A stretch of DNA of 64,000 nt from Lycium barbarum. Taxonomy: Eukaryota; Streptophyta; Magnoliopsida; Solanales; Solanaceae. Positions 50,603 through 62,010 of the stretch are shown here, one piece after another. Position 1 is the first letter of the stretch; each line of letters starts with the position of its first letter. The stretch covers positions 30,320,231 through 30,384,230 of the forward strand of contig NC_083344.1 in assembly GCF_019175385.1 (NCBI RefSeq), given 5' to 3'. The position numbers were made by a program, and so were the translations under genes. The notes beneath the pieces are model-generated. The model worked only from the letters and a program-made list of their open reading frames with translations, made no database searches and was not told the DNA's origin.

Positions 50603-50896
50603 TGTCACGACCCAACCCCGTAGGCCGTGACTAGTGCCCGAGCTGGACACTCGTATACACACATGTTAGCTATAATCAGCTCATAACAAGCATGATAAGG
50701 AACTTATATAAAAAAAAAAACAAGACATTGTCTCAAGACTGTCACATAAATACATATATCACCACAACCTGTCTCCTGAGGAGTTACAACTATCAACAGA
50801 TAACATCGTACATAAGCCGGCAAAGCTATCATAATATAGGGGAACGTCCCAGCCATACACAAGCCAACAAGGCTTTCATAACTAATAACTTCCCAA

Positions 50897-50946
<50 letters not shown>

Positions 50947-53204
50947 AGCCGACAAGGCTTCCACTACGAATGGGAACGTTCCAAAGCATAAGTCATACAG
51001 ACCCAACTGAACAACATCGATATACAACACACACATATGTCTACAGACCTCTAAGAGTAACAACAGTATCATATGACGGGACAGGGCCCCGCTGTACCCC
51101 TGGATAAACGCATATGTGCAACAAAAGGATCTGTACCAAAAGCTAGGCTCCGGGACAAAGGAGAACTCCAAGATAGCTGAATAGATATCCTAAGTTGGCG
51201 GATCACCAAAACGAGCGTCGGTACCTGCGGGCATGAAACGCAGCCCCCCGAAGAAAGGGGGTCAGTACGAGATATGTACTGTGTATATAAAGCATGAAAT
51301 ACCATAAGAAAGATCATAACTGAAGTAGAGATTCCAGGAGATATGTATAATAATCAAGAGGTCACTGTACCTGTGCCTTATGAAACAAAATCATGCATAT
51401 ATCATTATCATATACCGTACCTGGCCCATTATGGGACTCGGTGTCATAGTCATATCATCAGATGCATATACCGTACCCGGCCCCCTAGTAAGGAACTCGG
51501 TGAATAAAGTCGTGTACACGTATACCGTACCCGGCCCATCATGGGACTCGGTGCCATAATCATATATCATATCATCATATCATCATATATTGTACACGGC
51601 CCTTTGTTAAGGGACTCGGTGAATAATGCAGTTAGACTGTGCACGATAACATACCCGGCCCGGGACTCGGTGAAAGATGTAACAACAGTATGCACGAGCA
51701 GAGTAGTAAGTAACCATATGCACATAAATCATCTTTTGAGACTCAATAGATAAGTAGACTAATCAGCTCTCGAGTATCAGGATAATAGCCATATTAAGTT
51801 CTCTCTAAATGTCATTAAGAACTATATTAAGGAAAGTCTTAGGGATCATAGACATGTATCAAATCAATACGAGACAGCTTATGAAAGTTAAGGACATTAT
51901 TCATTATAGAATCCTTTAAGAAAAGGAACCTTTATACATCATTTACTAGCCAATCATATAAAAGACTCGAGCGTTTACTCGTAACACAGCACGTATACGC
52001 TGCCCAATAGTATTTCAACCTATATTAAGACGTCAAGAACGACGGTTAAGGTACGGGGAGATTCTAAACGTATTCTAATATTAGTAACTCCTTTCTAGAT
52101 AATTAGACGATGTTTCCCTTATATTCAAACCAGCCACATACAACCAAGACAACATCAACAATCATACGTTCAAGTACTAACTCGAGACTATTCAAACAAG
52201 ACTCGAGAATGCTCCGGACAGTCCGCACAACATTCCAAAACAGCCCAACCAACACACAATACAACATATAATCTTAATTACCATTGATCTTCCAAGCTTA
52301 GCAAGAACAACAACAACACATTTTGTTCATTCAAATTCATGAACTATACCAACAACCACACGTTAACAACATTATTGACATAAACGTAAGAAACTATATT
52401 AACACCATATTAACTTCTACAACAGCCCACAAACAATTACAACTCCAACTTGAACCACTAAAATTCATAACAACAACAACCAAATACTTAGTAAAATTTG
52501 TTCACCATTTCCTACACAAAACAGCCCCTACATGGCCTCAATACCAACACACATAATTCCATGAATTTCATCCATTTCTACAAACTACAACCCGTTCAAA
52601 CCACCCTTAATACATGTAAAAGATGATTAACCTTACCTTAACACTTGACTTCTCAACTTGGCTAGGATTTGTGAATTGAAATAATACTTGTTCTTGTTGC
52701 CTTAATGAACACTTTCACGTCACAATTTCCCTTCCAATTCAGCTAGAACACCTTGGAAAATTATTTTGGATCAAGAACTTGTGAGCTTACCAAGCTCATT
52801 CATGGCCGAGAGCCTCTGTTTCTATCTCTAGGTTTTTCTATTTTGGTTGAACATGATAAATGGCTCCCTTAGTCATCAATTTGATATTTATATGATGCCT
52901 AAGTGTTGGACACATGTCCCACTCATGGCTTGAGCCAATCAAATTTGGCCATGCCATGGGTGGGGCCCACACGGCCACTAATGGCCAATTAGTGAAGTAT
53001 TTAAGTTTTTAATCACACTTAATAATCTAATCATGGTTAATTAATCCCTAATATCCATTAATATTTCTATACCAAATAAAATTTATAAGCAGCTTGTGCA
53101 TTAAAACAAAATCGGAGGTTACAAGTCTCTACCTCGTATCCCAAAATAGTCTTGTCCTTAACTTATCGCGACTAGCCCAATGTACAAAAATACGGGATAT
53201 AACA
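50603..53204 (-). repeat. 3' LTR of M
   Basis: TGTCACGACCC to CGGGATATAACA on plus, 2602 bp. It lacks about 160 bp present in the 5' LTR (59725-59885, around the TTTACATACCTTTA segment), which LTR E also has, so this is a deletion here. AT tract 50900-50943, hairpin module 51222-51290, GGCCC...ACTCGGTG repeats 51414-51670, TATAAATA on minus at 52885-52892, donor-like AAG/GTAAGG on minus near 52639. Confidence 0.92.
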
Positions 53205-53240
53205 TCCTTCCCCCCTTTAGAACATTCATCCTCGAATGTT
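53205..53240 (-). other. PPT and PPT-proximal hairpin of M
   Basis: On minus the PPT is AAAGGGGGGAAGGA directly before TGTTATATCCCG. AACATTCATCCTCGAATGTT (53221-53240) is the conserved hairpin. Confidence 0.88.
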
Positions 53241-53332
53241 AAACTAGTCTCACAAGGTCTTATAGGGATTTTAGGGAAGTCTTTTTTATAGCATTGTCAC
53301 ATATAGTTCATTTATTAATCAACATAATCAAT

Positions 53333-54571
53333 TTAGGAGTTTAGATTACCTGTAGGCATAGGAAACAAGTAGGGATATTTATTCTTCATCTCCTCTTCGG
53401 CTTCGCAGGTCATCTCCTCCCTATTATTGTTCCGCCACAACACCTTAACGGAAGCCACGTCTTTAGTACGCAACCTTCTCATCTGACGATCCAGTAAAGC
53501 TACAGGGTTTTCCTTATACGATAGCTCCTCTGTTACCTGGACATCCTCCACAGGGAATACCCTAGAAGGGTCGCTGATATATTTGCGAAGCATAGACACA
53601 TGAAATACTGGGTGTACCGCTTCCAATTTAGATGGTAGGTCTAACTCGTAGGCAACTCGGCCTACCCTACGGATAATTTGATATGGCCCAATGTATCTCG
53701 GGCTTAACTTCCCTTTCCTGCCGAATCTCATAACACCCTTCATGGGTGACACCTTCAAGAACACCCAATCACCAACCTGAAATTCTAAGTGTTGACGTCG
53801 ATTATCTGCATATGATTTCTGCTGACTCTGGGCTGCCAGTAATCTCTCCTGAATAAGCTTTACTTTATCAACAGTCTGCTGAATCATATTTGGGCCTATC
53901 AACTTGGTCTTACCAATATCAAACCAACCAATAGGTGATCTGCACTTCCTCCCATATAAGGCCTCATACGGTGCCATCAGAATACTCGAATGATAATTGT
54001 TATTATAGGCGAATTCAATAAGTAGAAAATGATCATCCCAGCTACCCCGTAAATCAATAACACAGGCCTGTAACATATCTTGTAGTGTCTGAATGGTACG
54101 CTCGGCCTGTCCGTCCATCTGAGGGTGAAATGCTGTGCTGAGACTCACTTGTGTACCCAATCCCTCCTGGAAGGATCTCCAGAAGTTAGCTGTAAATTGG
54201 GCTCCTCTATCGGAGATAATAGCTGTGGGAACCCCGTGAAGTCTCACTATCTCTTTAAGGTACAGCCTGGCATAATCCTCGGCTGAATATGTAGTCCTGA
54301 CTGGAAGAAAGTGGGCTGATTTTGTCAACCTATTAACGATGACCCAAATAGAGTCATGTTTTCACGGAGTGCGAGGTAACCCTGTGACAAAGTCCATATT
54401 TATTACCTCCCATTTCCAGGTAGGAATCTCCATCTCCTGTAATAGTCCCCCAGGCTTCTGGTGCTCGATCTTAACCTGTTGACAATTCGGACACTGTGCA
54501 ACAAACTCTGCTATATCCTTCTTCATGCCATCCCACCAATACAAGCATCTGAGGTCATGATACATCTTCGT
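53333..54571 (-). pseudogene. Integrase, GPY/F and chromodomain of M (two in-frame stops)
   Basis: Read on minus. [19 protein letters not shown] and CPNCQQ complete the zinc domain; [22 protein letters not shown] and DGQAERTIQTLQDML give the D,D,E core; then [24 protein letters not shown] and a chromodomain ending MPTGNLNS. A TGA at 54362-54364 splits the core after GLPRTP, and a TGA at 54572-54574 lies just before TKMYHDL. In the chromodomain the Trp of the REEMTWE motif reads Cys. All parts are in one frame. Confidence 0.9.
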
Positions 54572-55894
54572 TCACCCTGGATGAACAGAATAACGGGCAT
54601 AGTGTGCCTCTCCCATCACCTGTCGTCGTAACCCTGCAACCTCAGGTACACATAATCTACCCTTGTATCGTAGCACTCCATCCGGTGCAATCTCGAATGG
54701 GGTCTCTTCCTTTTTAATAGCTGCATATCTATGATGTACAAGAATAGGGTCCTCATACTGTTGTCTTTTTATCTCTTTTGGGATAGAGGACTCAGCAACT
54801 CCTCGAACAGAAACCCTGCCATTATCAAGATCAGCCAAACGGACTCCAAGGTTAGCTAACTGGAAAATCTCACGGACTATCTCTTTCTGCTCTGGCTGTA
54901 CATCCGCCAAACTACCTATAGATTTATGGCTGAGCGCATCTGCTACAACATTGGCCTTTCCTGGGTGATATAGAATGTCAACATCATAGTCTTTTAGCAA
55001 CTTTAGCCACCGCCTCTGCCACAAATTCAGCTCCTTCTGCTTAAAGATGTATTGGAGACTCTTATGATCTGTATAAACATCAACATGCACACCATATAAA
55101 TAATGTCTCCATATTTTCAGAGCATGAATAACCGCTGCTAACTTCAGATCATGGGTGGGATAATTTCTTTCATGTTTCCTGAGCTGCCGGGAGGCATAGT
55201 CTATAACTTTGCCATGCTGCATCAATACACAACCTAGCCCAACACCGGAAGCATCACAATAAATGACATAACCATCTGGTCCATCGGGAAGAGTTAAAAC
55301 TGGAGCTGTAGTCAACTTATCTTTCAGCAACTCAAAACTTCGTTCACAAGCATTTGTCCACTGGAACTTAGCTGTCTTCTGAGTTAGCCTCGTTAAAGGC
55401 GCTGAAATCGAAGCAAACTTATCCACAAATCTTCTGTAATATCCTGCTAACCCCAGAAAACTACATACCTCAGTAGGTGTCGTAGGTGTAGGCCAATTCT
55501 TTACGGCCTCAATCTTCTGTGTATCCACCCGAATGCCATCAGCTCCAATAATATGCCCCAAGAATGCTACTGATGTCAACCAGAATTCACATTTAGAGAA
55601 CTTAGCATACAATTTCTGGCGTTGGAGCACCCCAAGTACCGTTCTCAGATGATCCGCATGCTCCTCTTCTGATCGTGAATAGACCAAAATATCATCAATA
55701 AATACAATCACGAACATATCTAGGAACGGCCTGAATACTCGGTTCATCAGATCCATAAACACTGCTGGAGCATTGGTCAGCCAAAATGACATCACCCTAA
55801 ACTCATAGTGCCTGTATCGGGTCCTGAATGCAGTTTTTGGAATATCTGCCTCTCTTACCCACACCTGGTGATAGCCTGACCGTAGGTCTATCTT
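54572..55894 (-). pseudogene. RT (C-terminal part) and RNase H of M
   Basis: 430 open codons on minus. RT palm with [16 protein letters not shown] (the usual Gly before LTNAP reads Trp), the catalytic [11 protein letters not shown], thumb and connection ([28 protein letters not shown]), then RNase H with [18 protein letters not shown] (Glu changed to Lys at the second catalytic position) and YTDHKSL. The linker ends near [10 protein letters not shown] at a TGA. Confidence 0.9.
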
Positions 55895-56398
55895 TTAGAA
55901 ACACTTAGCACCCTGCAACTGGTCAAATAAATCATCAATCCTGGGGAGGGGATATCTATTTTTTATAGTCACCTTGTTCAGCTGCATATAATCAATACAC
56001 ATCCACAGCGACCCGTCTTTCTTTCTCACGAACAGTACTAGCGCTCCCCAAGGTGATGTGCTGGGCCTAATGAAGCCCTTATCTAACAAATCTCTCAGCT
56101 GCTCCTTCAATTCTTTCAGTTCTGCAGGTGCCATTCTGTAAGGAGGAATAGATATGGGCTGAGTATCTGGCAACACATCTATAGTGAACTCTATCTCCCG
56201 CTCAGGAGGAAGACCTGGAAGTTCATCGGGAAATACATTTGGAAATTCATTGACTACCGGGACTGACTGATGAGTCGGTGCCTCTACTTTCAAGTCATGC
56301 ACATGAACCAGATGATAAATATAACCCTTTCTAACCATCTTCCTTGCCTTGATGTATGAAATAAACTTACCCCTCGGCGATGCCGTATGCCCAAGCAA
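55895..56398 (-). pseudogene. AP-RT linker and RT N-terminal part of M
   Basis: Reads [71 protein letters not shown] as two successive segments, then [13 protein letters not shown] and [26 protein letters not shown] at 55895-55897 interrupts the [12 protein letters not shown] motif at its Ser codon. Same frame as the parts before and after. Confidence 0.88.
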
Positions 56399-57345
56399 TT
56401 ATATGGTTGGTTCCCCTGGGAACTGAAACCGAACTATCTTGTTTCTACAATTAACGTTAGCATAACAAGAAACTAACCAATCCATACCCATAATAACATC
56501 AAACTCAGTCATATCCAACTCTATCAAATCTTCCAAGGTATGACGACTATATATATTCACCGAACACTTTTTGTATACCTGCTTTGCTATAACAGAATCT
56601 CCTACCGGTGTAGCTACCTCAAATGGTTCAATCAACTCAGGTTTTATTCCAATTCTACTAGCAACAAAGGGAGATATATATGATAAGGTGGAGCCTGGAT
56701 CTATCAATGCATATACGTCCTGAGAGAAGATCGATAATATACCTGTAACCACATTTGGTGACGCCTCCTGATCCTGTCTACTAGCCAAAGCATATATGCG
56801 GTTTGAAGGACCGCTAGAACTGGAAGCTCCGCCACGGACTCTACCACATCCTGCTGGTGTCTGAATACCCTGCCCCATAGGGCGCATAGCCACAGAAGAA
56901 GATGAAACAACAACCGACCCAGTAGGCTGAGTTGCACCACCTGGACTACCCCTAAATGGACACTCCCTCATAATATGGCCTTGACGGCCACAAGTAAAGC
57001 AAGCACCTGTAGCAAAACGACATTCCCCAAAATGAGGCCTACCACAACGAGAACACCGAGGCAAAGGTGGCCTCGACCGACCCGAACTCCTGTGCATTTG
57101 TGAACCTGAAGCCCTGGAGCTCTGACCGGCTCCTGAATACCCTGTACTATCAAATCTCCTACCCGAGAACTGTGGGGGTGCACTCCGGGCTGGCTGGGAA
57201 GGATGTCTGCTATACTGCTGCTGAGGCTGCCCGCCTCGAAACTCACCCGGATAGCCAACTGATCTAGCCCTCTTATGCTGGCCTCCGTCATAGTCTCTAT
57301 CCGGCTGGCGTCCCCTGTCCCGATCCTCTACCCCCTGTGCATAAG
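56399..57345 (-). pseudogene. gag C-terminus with two zinc motifs, and aspartic protease of M
   Basis: On minus: a Gln/Arg/Ser-rich basic region, then CSRCGRPHFGEC and CFTCGRQGHIMREC, two adjacent zinc-binding motifs (the second a classical CX2CX4HX4C knuckle). The protease has YALASRQDQEAS, DVYALIDPGSTLSYISP and VIMGMDWLVSCYAN, with the catalytic Asp intact. The frame stops at TAA 56399-56401 just after QFPGEPT. Read in the frame one step off from upstream gag, because of the frameshift near 57345. Confidence 0.9.
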
Positions 57346-58188
57346 CTGTACCCGAGCAATATCCATACCTGGCTGAAAAGCCACTGCCATACTGCTATCA
57401 ATCAAGTAACGATCCAGTCCCATCACATAACGATGCGCCCTATCAGCCATATCGGTTACAATAGTAGGCGCATACCTAGCCAACGAATCAAATTCAAGAC
57501 TATAATCTCGAACACTTTTACCATTCTGCCTCAAATGTAAAAATCTATCGACTCTAGCTCGCCTCATCTCCGGAGGTAGAAAGTGGCTAAGGAAGGCCTC
57601 CACAAACTCATCCCATACCACTGGAGGAGCATCCTCACCCCTTGACAACTCCCAGGACTCATACCAATTCACAGCTACATCGCGCAACCGATATGAAGCT
57701 AAATAAACAGACTCGGTCTTAGAAGCTCTAATTATCCTCAACGTACGCTGCATCTGCCGAATAAATTCCTGTGGATCCTCCGCAGGCTTTGACCCATAGA
57801 ACTCTGGGGGATTACAAGTCAAGAAATCACGAGCCCTCAAACTATCATGTCTATCCACATAGTCAACCCCTAATCCATGCCTGCGAGCCTGCCCTGCCGC
57901 TAGTCTAGTCAGTAACTGAACTGCATCTCTCATGGCCCTATCCTCCGCCCCTGGCTGAGGAGCTGCAAGCTCAGGTACTGGAACCTCAGGAACTGGCGGT
58001 GGAGCCGCCCCTTGATCTGCAGCTGCTGCTGCTTTAGGCGGTGTAGCAGAGCTCGCTGACTGGAGCACAACCTCAGGCATAGGCTGGGCATGGGCCCTAG
58101 TAACTCTCCGGATCTGGCTGGTCTCTCCAGCCACTGACTTGCCCTTCTGGGTAGCTGTCGCTTTCTTTGGAGGCATCACTGTAAACAT
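57328..58188 (-). pseudogene. gag (capsid-like part) of M, frameshifted at its end
   Basis: 286 open codons on minus. The likely gag start is MPPKKATATQKGK (ATG at 58176); four earlier codons (MFTV) overlap the acceptor-like splice signal and are probably not used. A Pro/Ala-rich spacer (about residues 25-90) leads to the Retrotrans_gag domain (FLTCNPPEFYGSKPAEDPQEFI, VDRFLHLRQNGKSVRDYSLEFDSLARYAPTIV, YVMGLDRYLID). The frame then ends at TAG 57328-57330. A one-base loss near 57345 best explains why the zinc motifs continue in another frame. Confidence 0.9.
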
Positions 58189-58364
58189 AATAATCCGTTA
58201 GGGAGGAATTATCCAGATAATACAACTCTATCGCACGATCTAGAGTGAGAAGGAAAGATAACATCCTAAATGTCCCATAGCTTTCTGTTTATAGATGTGG
58301 TGCACAACACACCGATAAACAAGACTCTACTAGACACGGTCTGTAGACACTCCGAGGATGAACT

Positions 58365-58376
58365 GCTCTGATACGA
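58365..58376 (-). other. Primer binding site of M, one mismatch
   Basis: TCGTATCAGAGC on minus, one base different from the initiator-Met complement. It lies 4 bases inside the LTR end. Confidence 0.85.
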
Positions 58377-58380
58377 CTTT

Positions 58381-58671
58381 TGTCACGACCCAACCCCGTA
58401 GGCCGTGACTAGTGCCCAAGCTGGCCACTCATATACACACCTGTTAGCTATAATCAGCTCATAACTAGCATGATAAGGAACTTATATAAAAAAAAAAGAT
58501 GTCGTCTCAAGACTGTCACATATATACATATATCACCACAGCCTGTCTCCTGAGGAGTTACAACTATCAACAGATAACATCGTACATAAGCCGGCAAGGC
58601 TATCATAATATAGGGGAACGTCCTAGCCATACACAAGCCGACAAGGCTGTCAAAACACATAACTTCCCAAA

Positions 58672-58702
<31 letters not shown>

Positions 58703-61146
58703 CGAAAGCCGACAAGGCTGCCACTACGAATGGGAACGTTCCAAAGCATAAGTCATACAGACCCAACTGAACAACAATGATATACAACCCACACATATGT
58801 CTACAGACCTCTAAGAGTAACAACAATATCATATGACGGGACAGGGCCCCGTCGTACCCCTGGATAAACGCATATGTGCAACAAAAGGATCTGTACCAAA
58901 AGCTAGGCTCCGGGACAAGGGAGCACTCCAAGATAGCTGAATAGGTATCCTAACCTGGCGGATCACCAAAATGAGTGTCTGTACCTGCGGGCATGAAACG
59001 CAGCCCCCCGAAGAAAGGGGGTCAGTATAAGATATGTACTGAGTATATAAAGCATGAAATACCATAAGAAAGATCATAACTGAAGTAGAGATTCCAGGAG
59101 ATAAGTATAATAATCAAGAAGTCACTGTACCTGTGCCTTATGAAACAAAATCATGCAGATCATTATCATATACCGTACCCGGCCCATTATGGGACTCGGT
59201 GTCATAGTCATATCATCATATACATATACCGTACCCAGCCCCCTAGTAAGGGAATTGGTGAATAAAGTCGTGTACACGTATACCGTACCCGGCCCATCAT
59301 GGGACTCGGTGCCATAATCATATATCATATTATCATATCATCATATATCGTACCCGGCCCTTTGGTAAGGGACTCAGTGAATAATGCAGTGAAACTATGC
59401 ACGATAACTTACCCGGCCCGGGACTCGGTGAAAGATGTAACAACAGTATGCACGAGCAGAGTAGTAAGTAACCGTATGCACATAAATCATCTTTTGAGAC
59501 TAAATAGATAAGAAGACTAATCAGCTCTCGAGTATCAGGATAATAACCATATTAAGTTCTCTCTAAATTTCATTAAGAACTATATTGAGAAAAGTCTCAA
59601 CGATCATCGACATGTATCAAATCAATACGAGACAGCTTATGAAAGTTAAGGACATTATTCATTATAGAATCCTTTAAGAATAGGAACTTTTATACACCAT
59701 TTACTAGACAATCATATAAAAGACTCGAGGGCAATAGCTCGACTATCCTGAGAGTTCTAACATCAAGAAGTGAATAAGAATCATAAATCATGCTCGGAAA
59801 CTTGTGAGTAGAATTACCCCAAAGCTCATATCGTACATTACTTACATCTAGGACATGCCAAAAGAAAGAAGGGACAGCTTTACATACCTTTAGCGTTTAC
59901 TCGCAACACAGCACGTACACGTTGCCCAATAGTATTTCAACCTATATTAAGACGTCAAGAACTACGGTTAAGCTACGGGGAGATTCTAAACGTATTCTAA
60001 AATTAGTAACTCCTTTCTAGATAATTAGACGACGTTTCCCTTATATTCAAACTAGCAACATACAACCAAGCCAATATCAACAATCATACGTTCAAGTACT
60101 AACCCGAGACTATTCAAACAAGACTCGAGAACGCTCCGGACAGTCCGTACAACATTCCAAAATAGCCCAACCAACCCACAATACAACATATAATCTTAAT
60201 TACCATTGATCTTCCAAGCTTAGCAAGAACAACAACAACACATTTTGTTCATTCAAATTCATGAACTATACCAACAACCACACGTTAACAACATTATTGA
60301 CATAAACGCAAGAAACTATATTAACACCATATTAACTTCTACAACAGCCCACAAACAATTACAACTCCAACTTGAACCACTAAATACCTTTATTCTCATC
60401 ATAAAATTCATAACAACAACAACCAAATACTTAGTAAAATTTGTTCACCATTTCCTACACAAAACAACCCCTACACGGCCTCAATACCAACACACATAAT
60501 TCCATGAATTTCATCCATTTCTACAAACTACAACCCATTCAAACCACCCTTAATACATGTAAAATATGATTAACCTTACCTTAACACTTGACTTCTCAAC
60601 TTGGCTAGGATTTGTGAATTGAAATAATACTTGTTCTTGTTGCCTTAATGAACACTTTCACGTCACAATTTCCCTTCCAATTCAGTTAGAACACCTTGGA
60701 AAATTATTTTGGATGAAGAACCTGTGAGCTTACCAAGCACATCCATGGCCGAGAGCCTCTCTTTCTATCTCTAGGTTTTTCTATTTTGGTTGAAGATGAT
60801 AAATGGCTCCCTTAGTCATCAATTTGATATTTATATGATTCCTAAGAGTTGGACACATGTCCCACTCATGGTTTGAGCCAATCAAATTTGTCCATGCATG
60901 GGTGGGGCCCACACGTCCACTAATGGCCAATTAGTGAAGTAATTAAGTTTTTAACCCCACTTAATAATCTAATCATGGTTAATTAATCCCTAATCTCCAT
61001 TAATATTTCTATACCAAATAAAATTTATAAGCAACTTGTGCATTAAAACAAAATCGGATGTTACAAGTCTCTACCTCGTATCCCAAAATAGTCTTGTCCT
61101 TAACTTATCGCGACTAGCCCAATGTACAAAAATACGGGATATAACA
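58381..61146 (-). repeat. 5' LTR of M
   Basis: TGTCACGACCC to CGGGATATAACA on plus, 2766 bp. Very similar to the 3' LTR apart from the 160-bp block and small indels (including 59720 onward and a 21-base block at about 60390). Hairpin module 58982-59050; fourth hairpin GACGGG...CCCGTC at 58836-58854. Confidence 0.93.
58982..59050 (-). promoter_or_regulatory. Conserved three-hairpin LTR module, 5' LTR of M
   Basis: On minus: CTCAGTAC...TTATACTGA (one pair lost), CCCCC TTTCTTC GGGGG, CTGCG TTTCATGCC CGCAG. Lies 601 bp before the LTR end. The copy in the 3' LTR (51222-51290) is almost identical. Confidence 0.62.
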
Positions 61147-61523
61147 GAAAATGCCGAGCTATGATTAGATTATGATATGTTCATGAGATGTGTAATAATG
61201 ATGGGTTATGATTGACTATATGACGATATGATTCCACCACGGCAATATGGCCGGGCATGTCACCGCTAAGGTGGGCTGCTATGTTTACACCGAACCTAGA
61301 GGGTCGGGCATGATCACCACTAGTGGGCGGAATATGATGGTTACCCGGACGTCGGTTAATGATGAGGATTTTGATCTGATGATATATGTGATGTGATGAC
61401 ATATGTACCATGATTCTGTAAAATATGATATATGTACAAAATGTATTTGCCTATGACACTCATGCAGGTTATATCTCTCTCTTACGGCTCATGATCCTTC
61501 TATTATATTTATTTCATTCCTGT

Positions 61524-61591
61524 CTTACATACTCAATACAATGTTCGTACTGACGTCCGTTTTCTTTGGACGCTGTGTTCATGCCCACAGG
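61524..61591 (+). promoter_or_regulatory. Conserved three-hairpin LTR module, second L-type LTR
   Basis: CTCAATAC...GTACTGA, CGTCC GTTTTCTTT GGACG, CTGTG TTCATGCC CACAG. The third stem carries a T-A pair where other families have C-G. In the other L LTR (43504-43571) stems two and three have decayed. Confidence 0.62.
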
Positions 61592-62010
61592 TAGACAGGG
61601 AAGCGAGCTTGATCCAGACTCATAGGAGTTGTTAGCTGCTTGAAAGCACCCCTTTGTTCCGGAGGTGCTTGATTATTCTTTTGTGTACATTTGTATATGT
61701 TGGGCACAACGGGGTCCTGTCCCGTCTCTATGTCTAGCACTCCAGTAGAGGCACGTAGATACACAATGTGGGTTATGCGGTCTCACGAGGTTGCCATTAT
61801 GTAAATAAATATATACATATATTATTTTAATAGCCTAAAGGCTTATGTCTATAAAAGTATTTATGTTTCAAATGAGGAATGATTTTCTTATAAATTGAGC
61901 ATAAATTTGATAAAGGAATGTCTAATGAGTATGATAAGCGGTAGAACGAGCGGTGCTCCGTGGTTAGCCCCGGGTACCCATCGCGGCCCCTAGCTGGGTC
62001 TTGACAAAAT

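Larger units (their letters stand above)
58179..60579 (-). promoter_or_regulatory. Candidate leader intron and promoter of M
   Basis: On minus the 5' LTR has TATAAATA (60828-60835), about 250 bp later a donor-like TTAAG/GTAAGG (intron start 60579), and an acceptor-like TATGTTTACAG ending at 58179, 2 bases before the gag ATG. The implied intron of 2401 bp contains the hairpin module and the primer site. Same arrangement as in L and K. Inference only. Confidence 0.4.
50603..61146 (-). mobile_element. Element M: full-length Ty3/gypsy chromovirus (minus), TSD GAAAA
   Basis: 10544 bp with two LTRs, primer site, gag-pol and PPT. GAAAA at 50598-50602 and 61147-61151 flanks it, and the sister LTR (43072-43076) shows the empty site. 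The reading frame is broken by one frameshift in gag and four in-frame stops, far fewer than in D or L. With the similar LTRs and intact TSD this marks the most recent insertion in the window. Confidence 0.95.
49036..62006 (+). repeat. Second L-type LTR, split by element M
   Basis: 49036-50602 and 61147-62006, from TGTTACACCTCTC to GCTGGGTCTTGACA; about 2.42 kb without M. TATAAATAG at 49438-49446, donor-like CTAAG/GTAAGT at 49689, hairpin module 61524-61591 with CTGTG/CACAG. It serves as the 3' LTR of L and, because a primer site follows at 62011, also as the 5' LTR of N. Confidence 0.9.

Noticed and set aside
50704..51171. 155-codon open frame on minus with Tyr-Ile repeats
   Set aside because: Produced by the AT microsatellite in the 3' LTR of M; the 5' LTR gives a different frame.
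53333..58188. Endogenous pararetrovirus as an alternative source of the RT and protease
   Set aside because: Integrase, chromodomain, LTRs, PPT and 5-bp target duplications are present and no movement or coat protein motif is seen; this is a Ty3/gypsy element.
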